A DNA stretch of 64,000 nt from Panagrolaimus kolymaensis (GCA_028622995.1 JAJQJQ010000054.1:1488001-1552000), one strand, 5' to 3'. Counted from the stretch's first letter, positions 48,078-60,213 are shown. Notes: generated by a model not told the origin, from the sequence alone. Made by a program: numbers and translations.

Positions 48078-50231
48078 ATGCTGCTTAATTTTAAAAAAAG
48101 TATTTTTATAATACTTTTTGGAATAATTTTAACAACATGTTATGGACGAAAATTAAAATTTTTTGATCCTCATCGATATTCTCCCTCCAATAATGGGGCT
48201 GATTCAACTCCTACAATAGTTTATAATTGGACTACTGCTTTGACGGATAAAATCTTTCCTGTGGATCATTTTGGTTATACGAATTCAGATAAATTTGCTT
48301 TAAAGTAAGAGTTTTTTCAAACTTTAAAGTTTAAACCTAAAAAATTTTTCGATTCACAAATTTTTTTACTGTTGCCAATATTAATTTTTTTATAGGTACC
48401 TTTACAATAGCAATAACTACAAAACAGGTGGCCCAATTTTCTTTTATGCAGGTAATGAAGGCTCAATAGAAGGTTTCGCAAGTAACACAGGAATTATGTG
48501 GGATCTCGCAGCCCATTTTAATGCATTTATTGTATTTGCTGAACATCGATATTATGGTGAAACGATGCCATATGGAAATCAATCATATTCAGATATAAAA
48601 AAATTAGGTTATTTAACTTCGGCTCAAGCTTTAGCAGATTATGCGCAATTTTTGCCATGGTTTAAATCTAAATTTAATTTAACTATTGATACACCTGTAA
48701 TTGTTTTTGGTGGAAGTTATGGTGGCATGCTTGCTACATGGTTTAGGCTTAAGTATCCTGCGTTGACTCTTGGGTAAATTATTATCCTAACTTTTTTTTA
48801 TTGGGTTGATTAAAGGATGAATTTGTTTTAGTGCTTGGGCTTCATCAGCTCCAGTAACATTTTTCCGTGGTGGAAATGTCGATGTTGGAGGATTTGATAA
48901 AGTTGTAGCTCAAACCTTTAATGCTTCGGGTTGTGATTATTCTATGCTTATGGCCTCTTTTCAAACTATCACATCGTTGGGTGGAAGTGCGGATGGAATG
49001 AAAAAATTAAATGATATATTTAAAATGGATCCTAAAACTCAAATTAAATCTGCTACAGATGTAACAAATCTTAAACTTCATTTACAAATAGCTTTGGAAT
49101 ATATGGCAATGACGGATTATCCATATCCTACAAGTTTTCTTAATCCCATGCCTGCATGGCCTGTTAAATCGGGCTGTAATGCATTTATGGCGATTGTAAA
49201 ACCCACTGATAATACCACCTTGCTTCAAGGCCTTTTAGCAATAAGCAATATTTATTATAATTTTACTGGACAAGCCCTTACAACTTGCTTAGATCCATCT
49301 CAATGTGGAAGTGACCCCAATGGTGGATTGGATTCAAATGGATATGATGGATGGGATTTTCAAGAATGCACAGAAATTATTATTGCCATGTGTTCTCTTG
49401 GACCGCCTAATGATTTCTTTGATAAGGATTGTGATAACAATACATTCTTAGATTTTCAATATAATCTTTGTAATGGAATTTATAAAAAAATTGGATGGAA
49501 TAAAGACTTTTTAAATATTGATGGAGTTAAAAATTTATATGGATGGGATTTTACTAAAGCTTCTAATATTATTTTTACGTGAGCTTTTAAAAAAGTCTCT
49601 GAAAAATTAACTGATTTTTTTTTTTAGCAATGGCAACTTAGATCCTTGGTCGAGTGGAGGAGTAAATGCTAATACTCCTGGAATAACTGGAGGAGAAAAA
49701 AATGGAATTTATTCCTTCGTTGTTGCTGATTCAGCTCATCATTTGGATTTGCGTCAACCATCGGATTGTGATCCACCAAGTGTTATCAATGTTCGATGGC
49801 AGGTAAAATAAATAAATAAATTAATTAATTAATTTTCTCTTCTTCGAAACCCAAACCTAATTTTTTTATAGGTAGTTCAAATAATGGAATGTTGGATAAA
49901 TCCAAATTTAACCAAATGTCCTTTCCAAATTTCACAACCACCAAATTATTCAAATATGACAATTTCCAATAATTGTAATTATACTCAAAATGGGTATCCA
50001 TGGGGTCAAACAAATAATGTTGTCACAACTATAGGAGCACCAAATACGGGTTCAACAACAGCAGATGCATCAGGATTATCTATTTCACCATCTAGCATAG
50101 ATTCAACTACAAGTAGTATAACTACAAGTACTACCTCGGCTGCAACATCCTTTATTACATCATTTGGCGTAAATGGAGCTTCAATGATTTTATTGATTAT
50201 CAGTTTTATTCTTGTTAAAAACTTTTTTTAA
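48078..50231 (+). CDS. S28 serine carboxypeptidase (Pro-X carboxypeptidase-like) with GPI-type tail
   Basis: Serine peptidase cleaving after proline; 628 aa. Exons 48078-48304, 48396-48773, 48832-49578, 49628-49802, 49872-50231. Signal peptide at about 1-22, then the S28 domain: oxyanion segment GPIFFYAGNEG, AEHRYYGE, Ser183 in GGSYGGM, Asp456 in NGNLDPWS, and His488/489 in ADSAHHLDLR. Many N-glycosylation sequons. After the domain comes a Ser/Thr-rich linker (STTSSITTSTTS), then a hydrophobic C-terminus MILLIISFILV, the layout of a GPI-anchored surface protein rather than the usual soluble lysosomal PCP. Family confidence is high; anchoring is inference. Confidence 0.92.
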
Positions 50232-50555
50232 ATTAAGTTTAATTTAATTGCTCTCTTCTTTTCTTTTTTTTATCACAATAAAGACTGTACGCAAAAATCT
50301 CAGAAATACAACTAACAAACAAATGGAAATCTTGAAAGTTAAAAATTTTATTAACATACAAAGAATATTTTTTGGTAGCTTTTAAACGAATAACTAAAAA
50401 TGAAAGCAATCTTCTCAACGAAATATAATTTATTCATTTTCTCCAAAAATTCTGAACTTTTCAAATTATTATTTAGCCCAAAGAAAAACAAAATTTTTTT
50501 AAGTTAAATTTTTTGTTTAATAAAAGATGATTATAGAAAAATTCTTTACATTCAT
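50232..50555. other. Convergent spacer
   Basis: Between the 3' ends of the S28 peptidase (+) and the HAT/F-box-like gene (-). An AATAAA-like CAATAAAG is near 50277. No gene seen. Confidence 0.5.
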
Positions 50556-52658
50556 TCACGTATTCTTGAGTAACAAAATTTGATGAAAACAGAAAATGAA
50601 ATGATGATTCAGGAGTCGCAAATTTCTGAAAGAAAAAAAAACTGTGGGGGTAAAATAATTTTCATTTTTGAGAATATGAGATCGAGAAAATCGAAATTTT
50701 TCAACATATTTCACTAAAATATCAAATTCTTGTAAAGTTAAAGTTTGATTTGAAAGTGTTAAATATCGTATTTCACATTTATAAATTTTTTCAATTATTT
50801 TTGATACATTCCTTTTGCAACCTGAAAAAAAAAATAAAAATAGAACCTGGCTGTCGGGTAGTAACTTCAACAACAACATCTGAAATTAAAAAAAAAATTA
50901 TCTAACCTAATTCCAATCTAAATGAATTTGTAAGATAAAGCTTTGGAAGAGAATCAAAAAAATTAAATCCATCATTTCCAATAAAAAGACATTGTTGAAA
51001 TGGAAAAAAAGATTTTTTTGAATTCAATAATACAAATTGATGACAAATTGTTACTTTGAAAATGGAAGAATAAATTTGTTTTGATGATGCATAAAGTTTT
51101 TGAAGGATAAAATAATTTCCTGATTTCATGATATAATAAAGAATTGAATTAGGTAAATTAATTTTTTGATGATTTATTGAATGCGGTTGTTGTTGTTTAA
51201 AAGAAATATTTGGAGTTGTTGTTGTTCGAAATGGTCGGATGGCTTCGTGATTGATAGCATAGTCGGGCATATAAGGTTTTGGATATTTACGATGAAAATA
51301 TTCAAACATATTTTTAAAAATAATTTCAAAATTTTTTTCATTTTTTGCAATATTTGCACCAAATTCTTTAATAAATAGTTCAAAACTTGATTGTTTTGAA
51401 ACAAAATCCATTTCCATTTTAATACTATCGAGAATCCATTTAGTTGCATCAAATAATAAAAATTCTGCAGTTTTTATTGTTGCTCGATATTTTTCTCTTA
51501 TTTTCAAATCATCAGTAAAGAATCGACAATATCGAGAATAAACATCCAAAGCCCACTAAAAAATTAAAGAAAAAATATATTAAAAAAGTATTTTTTTGTT
51601 TTTGAATCATTAAAATGCTTTTTTTTTTACTTTTATATATTGCTTTTCTTCCAAAAATTCTAAATACATCAACCACATATTTTTATCAACCGGATTAACG
51701 CCTAATCTAAATTCAATATTTTGAATAATAAATTTATCATCGTTAACTTCTTTCAAAGCATTTAACCATTTTTCATTATTATTTTCAACAGTAATAATTT
51801 TTTCATACAATTTTAATGCATTTTGATAACCTTTTTCAAGTTCATTGGTAATTGGTTTTGCTATAAAAAATTTCAAAAAGTTAATAAGATCCATCTTAGA
51901 ATTTAATTTAGACATACTAGAAAATTCAAGATAACTTTTTTTGTACGATTTCAAACTATCATTTGGCAAAATCAAAAGGTCTTCAATCGTTTGCAAAGTA
52001 TGAAGATGGGTGGTAACATACAAATAATCTTTAAAACAAGTCCTGGAATCAAGCAGTTTTGTCCAATAAATTAACTAAAATAGAGCTTCCATGAATTAAT
52101 TAGCAAACAATAACCGATGCAGGAAAAAAAAGACATACTTTCCCTTCAAAAAGTTCCCATGTATCATAAAAAGGATAATTATGATGAAAAAAATGTGATA
52201 TTGCTTTTATATACGTTATTTTTTCCTTCTTTTCTTTCTCATCCGAATTAGATAAATTAGGATCATGATAATTTAACCTAAAGTTAGTTGTTTAATGTAA
52301 AAATGAAGGAAGCATATTTTAAGACGAAACAGAAAAGGCATAAACAAAGGAAAAAAAGTTTCATTTAAAAGATATCTCGAAATTGGTTTCTTTCGGAATT
52401 AAATCGAAAAATAAAACTTTTTTGAAATCATTTTTTTAACTCCATCTTCTGCCTGTCTTTAAATGTAAATTACAGAGCAAATTTAATCCAAATAAAAGGA
52501 AGTGTCGTAAATTTTGAAATATAATCTTCAAAATGTTCTTCTCTTATCTTCCAATCAACTAAATTTGAATCAAGAGCATGCAAAAGTTTTTCAAGAGCAT
52601 CACGATAAATTGGAGATAAATATTCCATGGAGGGCAACTCTGCTTCACAATAAATCAT
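50556..52658 (-). CDS. HAT-repeat (SART3-like) protein fused to F-box-like/LRR-like domain
   Basis: 571 aa from six minus-strand exons: 52658-52474, 52277-52139, 52074-51631, 51555-50907, 50879-50847, 50821-50556. Residues about 1-340 carry half-a-TPR (HAT) repeats with W..Y..FLE and A.D.YSRYCRF patterns as in SART3/Prp39 RNA-processing factors: PFIWIKFALLNY, MWLMYLEFLEEKQY, WALDVYSRYC. From about 380 the protein switches to the nematode F-box-like family: INLPNSILYYIMKS (F-box-like helix), YKCEIRYLTLSNQTLTLQEFDIL (LRR-like). Both halves occur in one uninterrupted 649-nt exon, so the join is not a splice-model artefact. The last 35 residues look degraded. A TTTTAG acceptor 9 nt before the ATG suggests trans-splicing. 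RNA-binding RRMs of SART3 are absent. Confidence 0.7.
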
Positions 52659-53650
52659 TTTTAATTCTAAAACTAAAACTAGAATAACAACTAAAAAATT
52701 TACCAGGAAAATGAATATGAAAATAAAAAAAAATAATTTCCAATAAACAAAGCAAAATAAAAAAATTGGATTGCGAAGAGCTATGCAGTGACACTTCCCA
52801 AGAAAAATAATTTGCTTTCCATAAAAATGGCTCATGAGTGTAGTATGTATTCGAGTATACAAGTTGTTTTGCAAGTTGAGGTTATTAAATCATAACACCT
52901 CATCATAGGCTAACCCAAAAACAAAAACAAAATAAACATTCCCACAAACAATTAATTTTCACTTTAGTCTTCGTTTTTTAATATTATAATGACGTTGCAA
53001 AACAAAAATATTTTGTTAATAAAAACAGTAATGCCATTAATAAATAATGATCATTACAAATTCGAAGGAATGGATTTATTTTAGGATTAATAAAAAAAGA
53101 AGCAAAGCTCAAATTTTATTTTTGTTGTTATTGATGGATTCCTAAAACTTGATATGGAAAATTTAATCAAGGACAATTTGTAAAATGTTATTGTTATTAG
53201 CAATTTTCATAGAAAAATCTTTCTACGATAACTTTATGAAAAAAAAAAAAATAAGAAATCATGTCCAGTAAAATATAGCGAAAAATAATCTCCTCATCCA
53301 CCAATACTTTTTCAAACGCACTTTTACAATTCACTGAACACGGTCATTTTTGAATGTTTTGTGTGTCACGCTGCCAATGAGTGTTACTTTGAAGTTTTCC
53401 TCAATCAAAGTTTATTTGAAAGTTCAACTTTGCAATTTTATTCATCAACAATGCTTCCATATTTTTACTGATATAGAAATTATTTTCCTACTTATCTTGA
53501 CCTTCCTTTTACTCTTTTATATGACCTCTCTGAAAAGCTTCCTAAATTCGTGCTTATCTTATGCTCAATTTCATCATTATTCGTGTCGTTTATGTTTTAC
53601 CTCAAACTCTTTCTTTCCATTTTTTAACACTTTCACTTTTTTAGGGGTAA
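52659..53650. promoter_or_regulatory. Divergent promoter region, HAT/F-box gene and M16C gene
   Basis: Nearly 1 kb between divergent starts. The right half is pyrimidine-rich on the plus strand (53340-53644) and ends in TTTTTTAG at 53644, a trans-splice acceptor for the M16C gene. The 117-codon frame in that stretch is a by-product of pyrimidine richness. Confidence 0.4.
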
Positions 53651-56600
53651 ATGCTAAGGAAAATGTCGCAAACTTTTACCAAAGTCTGTTCGATTCAATC
53701 TAACAAATGCTTGGATGTAACATTATATCGTTCAACTTTGAGTGGAATGCGAGTGGCATTCGTGGATCAACCATCTCCTGTCGTAAATGGATGGTTTTCT
53801 TTTGCTACAAAAGCAACAAGCGATGATGGTTTACCGCATACTTTGGAACATTTAGTATTTATGGGAAGTCACAAATATCCTTATAAAGGATTTCTTGATT
53901 CTATTGCAAATCGCTGCTTTGCTTCTGGTATGTTTCGTCTTTACAAATATGTACGATTGAATAATGTATTACTTTTTTAGGTACAAATGGTTATACAGAC
54001 GAAGATCATACTGCTTATTCAATAACTACTGTTGGTCAAGAAGGCTTCCTCAAAACTTTACCTGTTTATATGGATCATTTGCTCCATCCTATGCTTACTC
54101 CTGAACAATTTACAACTGAAATTCATCATATTAATGGAGAGGGTCGTGATGGCGGTGTTGTCTATGCTGAAATGCAAGATCATGAAAATAATATGGATGA
54201 AAAAATGAGCTTTGTTCAACGTTCTCTTGCTTTTCCTGAAGGTAATCCATTTCGTGCAAATACTGGTGGTGCTTTACCTGCTCTTCGAGATTTATGCTCT
54301 CTTGAACGTGTTATTGACTTTCATAAGAAGCATTATAACCACTCGAATATGATGATTACTATTGTTGGAACAATTGATCAAAGTAAAGTTATTAATATCC
54401 TGTCAAACCTTGAAACTTTTGGTTATTCTCGTCCTATGGATGCAAAACGCCCTTTTGATGATGTCGTACTTCCTGAACGTTATTCTCCGAAAATGCAACA
54501 TGTTCAATGCCCGGTTGATGATGAAGCTAATGGAACAGTTTTGATTACATGGCAAGGACCTCCACACTCTGTAAGTTTTATAAAGAACATTTTCTTATTC
54601 TATCTGTTGATTTTTAGGATCGTGATTGTACTCCTTTACAAATTCTTTTGTCATACTTCTGCGATGGACCTGATTCACCTCTTCAACAACGCTTTGTTCA
54701 AATCAAAGATCCTATTTGCAGTGAAGTTAGTCGTGAATCTCGTGAACGGCCAAGAATGGAAATTGCTTATCGTTTCGGTGGAGTCAAAAAGAAGTTCCTT
54801 AATGATGATGAATTGTACGCTTTGATTTTGTTAACTTGCCTTATAACTTTTTCGCTTTCTTAGGTTCAAGAACACTCCTCTTTCTGTACTCAAAGAATCA
54901 AAGATCGATATGGAGCGATTGAAAGCAATCATCAAACAACAAGTTCATCAAATGGCTGTCATGGTAAGTTTTAACTTTTCTTAAACTGAAATATTTTATA
55001 TCAAGTTTTTTTAGTTTGAAGGAAACGCTACTCATTATTACCATGGCATCTTCTCAACTTATGCACTTTTTGCTCCTGGTGTTAACGCCGTTACCGATAA
55101 TGTTCCTTATCTTCAAGAACGGCTGAATGAAATCGACAACATTAAGAAATTGGTTGATTGCGATGTTTCATATTGGAAGAACCTCATCGACAAGTACATC
55201 ACCAGCGATCAAATCATTGTTATTGGACATCCAAATGCTAAACTCGTGGATGAAATTGCCAAAAAAGAAGAAGAACGTGTAAAAGCTCAAGCTGAAAAGT
55301 TAGGTCCTGATGGTTTGAAGAAATGTGCTGAAGCTTTACAACAAGCTGTTGCTAAGAACGAAGTTTGTTTTTCTTTGCATAAATATGTTAAAAAACGATA
55401 GATTTTTAGTCTTCTGCTCCAACCGAAGATGTCCTTCGCAACTTTATCGTCAACAACATGGATGGTGTCAAGCTTATTGATGTTAGCAGAGAACTTAAAG
55501 ATGACAAAAAACTTACTCCATATCCTACAGTTTACCATAATGTCCAATCAAACTTTATTCATGTAAGTGTTTATTATTACTTTCCTTCTTAACTTCAACT
55601 TTTTAGGCTGTTGTTTTGTTTGATATTCATAAGATTTCTGCAAAGCACCGTTCTGCTCTACAACTGTTTATGGAGTTATTGAATGAATCTGATGCTAAAA
55701 TTGATGGAGAAGTTGTCAAATATGAAACGCTTGCAACAATGCTTAAGAAGGACTTTATTGCTCACAAGGTTGATCTTGGCATTCGAAAGGACTATGAAGA
55801 ATTGCTCGCTTTTCACTTTGTTCTTTTACCTGAAAAATATCAAAATATTGCAAAATGGACTGAAATATTCTTGAAAAACATCATCTTTGAAGATTCTCGT
55901 ATTGCTGTAGTTGCTAAACGACTTGTTGGTAGTGCATCAGAGTTAAAGCAAGATGGAGATTCCGTTGCTTCATCATTGATGACAAATATGATTGCACCTA
56001 AAGGTATGAATTTTTCTCTGACAACTCATCATCATTACTTTGTTTTTAGAATCAAACAGACTTTTCAATTGTTTATTATCAAGTTCAAAGTTCCATAAAG
56101 AAATCGCTGAATTTACTTCTGCTTCAAAAGGAACAAAAGTGGTCGATTTGTTAAACGAATTATCAAAAGAAATTATTTCATCTCCCACTAATGTTCATCT
56201 TGTTGGTAATGAAGATTCATTGAAAACTGCTGCTTCTCTTGGATGGACTGGATTGTCAAATGGTGAAACAAGCAATGGATTTTTGAAAGTGAGTTTTCGT
56301 GTCATTTTTTGCATTGATACCCTTCCATTGTTGCTCTAATTTCTCTTCATTTATCCATGGCTTTTAGGGAACACCTGAATTCTCTGTTGATTATTCAACA
56401 AATAGAGGAAAAACTTTCTGCATTCCTCATGGATCTAGCGAATCAGCCTTTCTTGTTCAACGATCTGAATGCAAATTTGATTTCATGGAACCTCGAATGG
56501 CTTATGCTAAACTTTTATCTCAATATTTCTCTCAATGTGAAGGTCCATTATTTACAAATGTTCGTGGTAAAGGTCTTGCTTATGGTGTATACGTTTATGT

Positions 56601-57159
56601 TACTGGTAATACTGGTCTTGGATTGTATCTTTATCGTGCCGCTGATTTTGCAAAAGCTTATGAAGAAAGTAAACGTGTTGTTGTAAGTTTTGTTTTTATG
56701 CTGGTTTTAACATTGTATGATTGTCTTATTTTTTTAGCTTGAAACCATCACTTCTCGTACACTTGATAATGATAAATTTGAAGCTGCAAAAAGAAGTTTG
56801 ATTTCTGATATCATTCAAAGTGTAAGCCATGTTAAGAAAGCTGGTAAATTCTCCATCGTTGAACAACTTCGTGGTCTTGATCCCAAAGAAAATGTTGTCA
56901 AGTATGTTTTCCTTTTTTTGCTTTTATGACTGTACTAAGATTTATGTTTTTTAGATTTCAAGTTGATCAAATTTGGCAAGCTACTCCTGAGAAGATGTTT
57001 GATTCAATTTCGCAAAACTTCATTGATCTCTTTGATGATGAAAAATGTATTCGTTCTGTCGTCGCTTACAAATCTGATTTGAAGAAGGTTCAAACATATT
57101 TCAAGAATACTCAAACAATGAAAATTGATAATCTTTATTTTGATAATTTAATTCTTTAA
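53651..57159 (+). CDS. M16C family zinc metalloprotease (C05D11.1-like)
   Basis: Presequence-protease/insulinase-superfamily metallopeptidase, 994 aa. Eleven exons: 53651-53927, 53981-54570, 54618-54814, 54864-54963, 55015-55362, 55410-55562, 55607-56003, 56050-56288, 56368-56682, 56738-56901, 56955-57159. Inverted zinc motif HTLEH at residues 63-67, with Glu156 in VVYAEM as the third-ligand candidate. It shows the two-lobe architecture of the family with a helical linker (KEEERVKAQAEKLGP). Late segments include R-G-x-G-L-A-Y-G, the typical substrate-contact loop. The ATG follows a TTTTTTAG acceptor by 6 nt. Overall most like nematode C05D11.1 and fungal/insect cytosolic M16C proteins rather than mitochondrial PITRM1. 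Confidence 0.92.
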
Positions 57160-58197
57160 ATTAGGATTATAGGATTTATTTAGTTTCACTTTGATTTAAT
57201 TGTCTCGTTGATTTTTATATGTTCCATGTGTTAAAGTTTAATAAAGTGTTATTTATAACTTGTGCTATTTTTAACAACCTCTTGTGTCTTTTTTGGTGTT
57301 GTTTTGTCGATGATTGAAAATGGATGTTTCTTGATTGAAAGATTGCGTCTCATTTATGTCTCTCTTCTGCCATTTTGTTTATTCCTAATTACAAGTTTTC
57401 TTTTTCCCTTGAATTTTATGACAGCAATGATACTTACTATGTACCTACAATATCAGCAACCAACAATGTTTTACTTTTATCTTTCCTTGTAATGCATTAT
57501 GTATTTACTTTCTCCCAAAAACTATGTAAGCTGTGTCTCATTAATTTAAGTACCAAGACAACATATTTTTTGATAGAATTGGGAAAGCCAAGTTAATGAT
57601 TTATCGAAAAGAATATTGTAAAACGAATTTTACTCAAGCCCATTCTTTATCATTGATTTGTGGATGTAGAAATAATGGAAAAGCTGTGACAAAGCTTTAA
57701 TCGCGATTTTTCTTTACAATGCTTTGAAATCAAATCACAACTGAGGTATTCGTCATCAATGGATGACACAAAAAGATTGAACTAAAGCATAATACCGCCT
57801 TCAAGCTGTTGACCACCACCACCATTACTAACTAGCAAAGGCTTTTCCCTTTTTTAGATTGAATCAGAAAGAAATAATTGACAAAGTTCACGACATCAAC
57901 AAAAAAGAAGATTTTGTATCGCATAAAATAAAGGCAGCAATCAAAGAAAGAAAAAGGATGGATTGAGAAATATGAAAATGAAAAAAGAGAGATACTAGAG
58001 TGTTTTGGTTTTGATGCAAACCCGCAAAATTTGTAAGCATATGTGTTGGGGTTGATGCTATTAAGACAGAGAGATGAAATTTTACAAAAAAGCCATATTT
58101 ACACATTCTTTACAAGTTTATTTAATTTAATTTATACAAAATTTAGTACTTTTTCAATTCAATATACGACGACGACAATCATACTGTATTTATTCAT
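57160..58197. other. Convergent intergenic region
   Basis: AATAAA at 57240-57245 serves the M16C gene. The open frames at 57262-57596 are hydrophobic, overlapping and without splice context. The right end is the 3' UTR of the minus-strand gene. No gene seen. Confidence 0.5.
57240..57245 (+). terminator. Poly(A) signal AATAAA
   Basis: Canonical hexamer 80 nt after the M16C stop codon. Confidence 0.6.
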
Positions 58198-58781
58198 TTA
58201 CTTTGTAGCAGCAGGAGATTTTGCAGATTTGTTGTTCCTTTTGCTATTTTCTTTTTCATCTTTCTTTGTTGATCCATCAAGGGTTTTAGTTTTAGGCTTT
58301 CGATGTTGTACTTGAGATTCTTCAGCTACAGCATTAATTTCGATGATAACAGCTTCAGGAAAGAGAGCACAAAGGGTAGCATCCATAACTTGATGTAAGT
58401 GTGTTTCAGCTTCGCGCATCTTTTCGGTTAACTATAAAACAGGATTTGAAAGAATGCAAACAAACATGTAAAAACAAAAGCAACAACAACAACAAAGTAA
58501 CAACTACTTACTTTAGAAAGAACAAAATATGCTGCTACAGCTACAGTAATTGAAAAAATTAATTGAAAGACTGCAACCACAGCGAGAGCTACCATTGAAA
58601 AGGTTTGTGCACTAGCCGCATCATCAACAGAACATCCCTAAATAGTAAAAGATAGATAGGTTTATATGTAAAATAATAAAAGTGAAAAAGCAACTTACTG
58701 GTTTTGCAGTTGTATCGTCGACAATGGAAGCAGTTGAAGTAGTAACAGTTGAGTTATCATCACATTGAACGTTTACGATGA
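58198..58781 (-). CDS. Single-pass membrane protein of unknown function, 5' end not found
   Basis: Three phase-compatible exons: 58781-58699 (5' limit uncertain), 58637-58512 and 58431-58198. The joined frame begins with a hydrophobic stub (IVIVNVQCDDNST), has a Thr-rich extracellular segment, a membrane helix in SMVALAVVAVFQLIFSITVA, a short helical region TEKMREAETHLHQVMD, and a basic tail KPKTKTLDGSTKKDEKENSK. No in-frame ATG precedes the stub; a stop lies at 58797-58795. An acceptor-like CTATAG at 58782 allows an upstream exon, but what lies upstream is retrotransposon-like DNA, so the gene may have lost its start and signal peptide. Family unknown. Confidence 0.5.
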
Positions 58782-58794
58782 CTATAGCAAAGTT

Positions 58795-59582
58795 TCATCG
58801 AGAATAAGCCAAGAAGTTGCTTCTTTTATCTATTCTGATTCTAAAAATTTCACCATTGTTGAAAAGTTTGAAAAGGTAAAAGAAACCCCTTCAATCATTA
58901 AAACAAATTCGCTTGATTCTTTCGAAATTAATGAAAATATTCCGAGCAATCAACTAAAGCTTATCGATACCGATCCATACATTGAAGTATCAAGTGATCA
59001 TACAAGGTCGTACACCGAATACATTCCTAAAAATCGAATAGATATTCAACAAACTCGATACAAAGCTTGTCGAATAAAGGGCATCGTAACACATCTCGAA
59101 TTTTCTGAGTTTGAAACGATTAGCAAAATTGAATTGCATAAGCATGTGGATTCACCTTTTGCTGGCCGCGGGGAAGGGGCTCTTCGAGCATCTTTTACAA
59201 ATTGGAAACATCGTCGCAAAACAACAGCTCAATCCTGGACAATATCAACATTCGTCAAACAAAACAACTTTCATCTCAAACCAATCACAACATCAAACAA
59301 CTTTCAACTCAACAACTTTCAACTCAAACCAACTGCATCTCAACCATCAACTTCGTCAACTTTAAACCACAACACTTCAATTATTCATCATCTTTTCATT
59401 TGCTTCCAGTATGTTATCGCTTATATACTCTATGATCTTATTTTTGTTCTTCTTAAATCAACATGATCAAACTTGCTTATCTATAATGCCACTATGATTC
59501 AATTCTATGAATGATCCTTTTAATGATCCACTTTCAACTATAAACTTCATGATCTATCAATCATCTCATCGCTGGCCGGGAA
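58795..59582 (+). mobile_element. Internal 3' remnant of an LTR retrotransposon (BEL/Pao-like)
   Basis: A plus-strand frame of about 220 codons (to 59466) reads KVSSRISQEVASF... through FAGRGEGALRASFTNWKHRRKTTAQSW, then dissolves into short direct repeats of CAACTTTCAACTCAA near 59266-59345. Just before the LTR is a purine-rich GGCCGGGAA, like a polypurine tract. The frame has no protease, RT or integrase motif, so only the 3' end of the element survives. Assignment to BEL/Pao rests on the PPT/LTR style and CAACTC repeats, not on homology I can prove. The 5' boundary is uncertain. Confidence 0.5.
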
Positions 59583-59741
59583 TGTCACGACGCTCGTGAT
59601 CATCTTCATTTCGCTAATCTAAAATTAGCATAATAATCATTGTTGTCATTTGTTTTATAATATTGTTAAGATAAGTTCATTCGTATAATAAATCTGTGCT
59701 GCAATAACGTCGTCTCATCTTTCTCTCTCGGAACCGTAACA
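59583..59741 (+). mobile_element. 3' LTR, 159 bp
   Basis: Begins TGTCACGACGC and ends CGTAACA, giving TG...CA termini. It opens with an inverted repeat TCACGA-CGC-TCGTGA and contains AATAAA near 59688, as expected for an LTR R region. The preceding CCGGGAA fits a polypurine tract. No second LTR was found in the window, so the 5' LTR is missing or outside. The right end abuts the truncated F-box-like frame on the minus strand. Confidence 0.55.
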
Positions 59742-59744
59742 ACC

Positions 59745-60213
59745 TACAGCTCTCAACCGTCGCTACAAACATTGTAAATTCTTTAAAAGTAATATTTTGA
59801 TTGGATATTTCCAATTTTAATAAATTACATTGATAAATTTTTGAAGCCAAAAAGGAAGCAGCATTTTTATTATTTTTATTATTTATTCGAAGATAAATTT
59901 TAATCCATATTTTTTCTTGAATATTTTTAGGTAAAATAATTTCGTTTTCTTGTAGAATTCCATTCACTCCTATAGTTCGCAAAAGTGGCGATGAACAAAA
60001 ATAAATTATATCGTGGAAAGTAATAATATTCGATTTCAAATAAAAATATTTACAAATTTTTATAAGTTTTTCATAAAGTTTGGAATTTGAAGGATTTTTT
60101 GATATATAATAAATAATATTTTCTGGAATTGAAAAGTTTTGAATTAATGAAGGATTTGAATAAATTGAAATGTGTTTTGATGAAGAAGAATGTTTTCGCT
60201 TTCGGTTATTCAT
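59745..60213 (-). pseudogene. F-box-like family gene truncated by LTR element
   Basis: The single frame from ATG 60213 has family landmarks: FSIPENIIYYISKNPSNSK (F-box-like), YEKLIKICKYFYLKS, and LLKLEISNQNITFKEFTMF (LRR-like). It then runs into LTR sequence at about 59741, reading ESCRLLRFRERK before a stop at 59677. Family members normally continue for another 150 or more residues, so the C-terminal half is gone. Closest in layout to the copy at 61.7 kb. Confidence 0.65.

Noticed and set aside
53350..53703. 117-codon frame upstream of the M16C gene
   Set aside because: Lies in the pyrimidine-rich leader and reads through the trans-splice acceptor out of frame with the protease.
57262..57596. 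Hydrophobic open frames after the M16C gene
   Set aside because: Overlapping frames in T-rich DNA beyond the AATAAA signal, no splice or start context.
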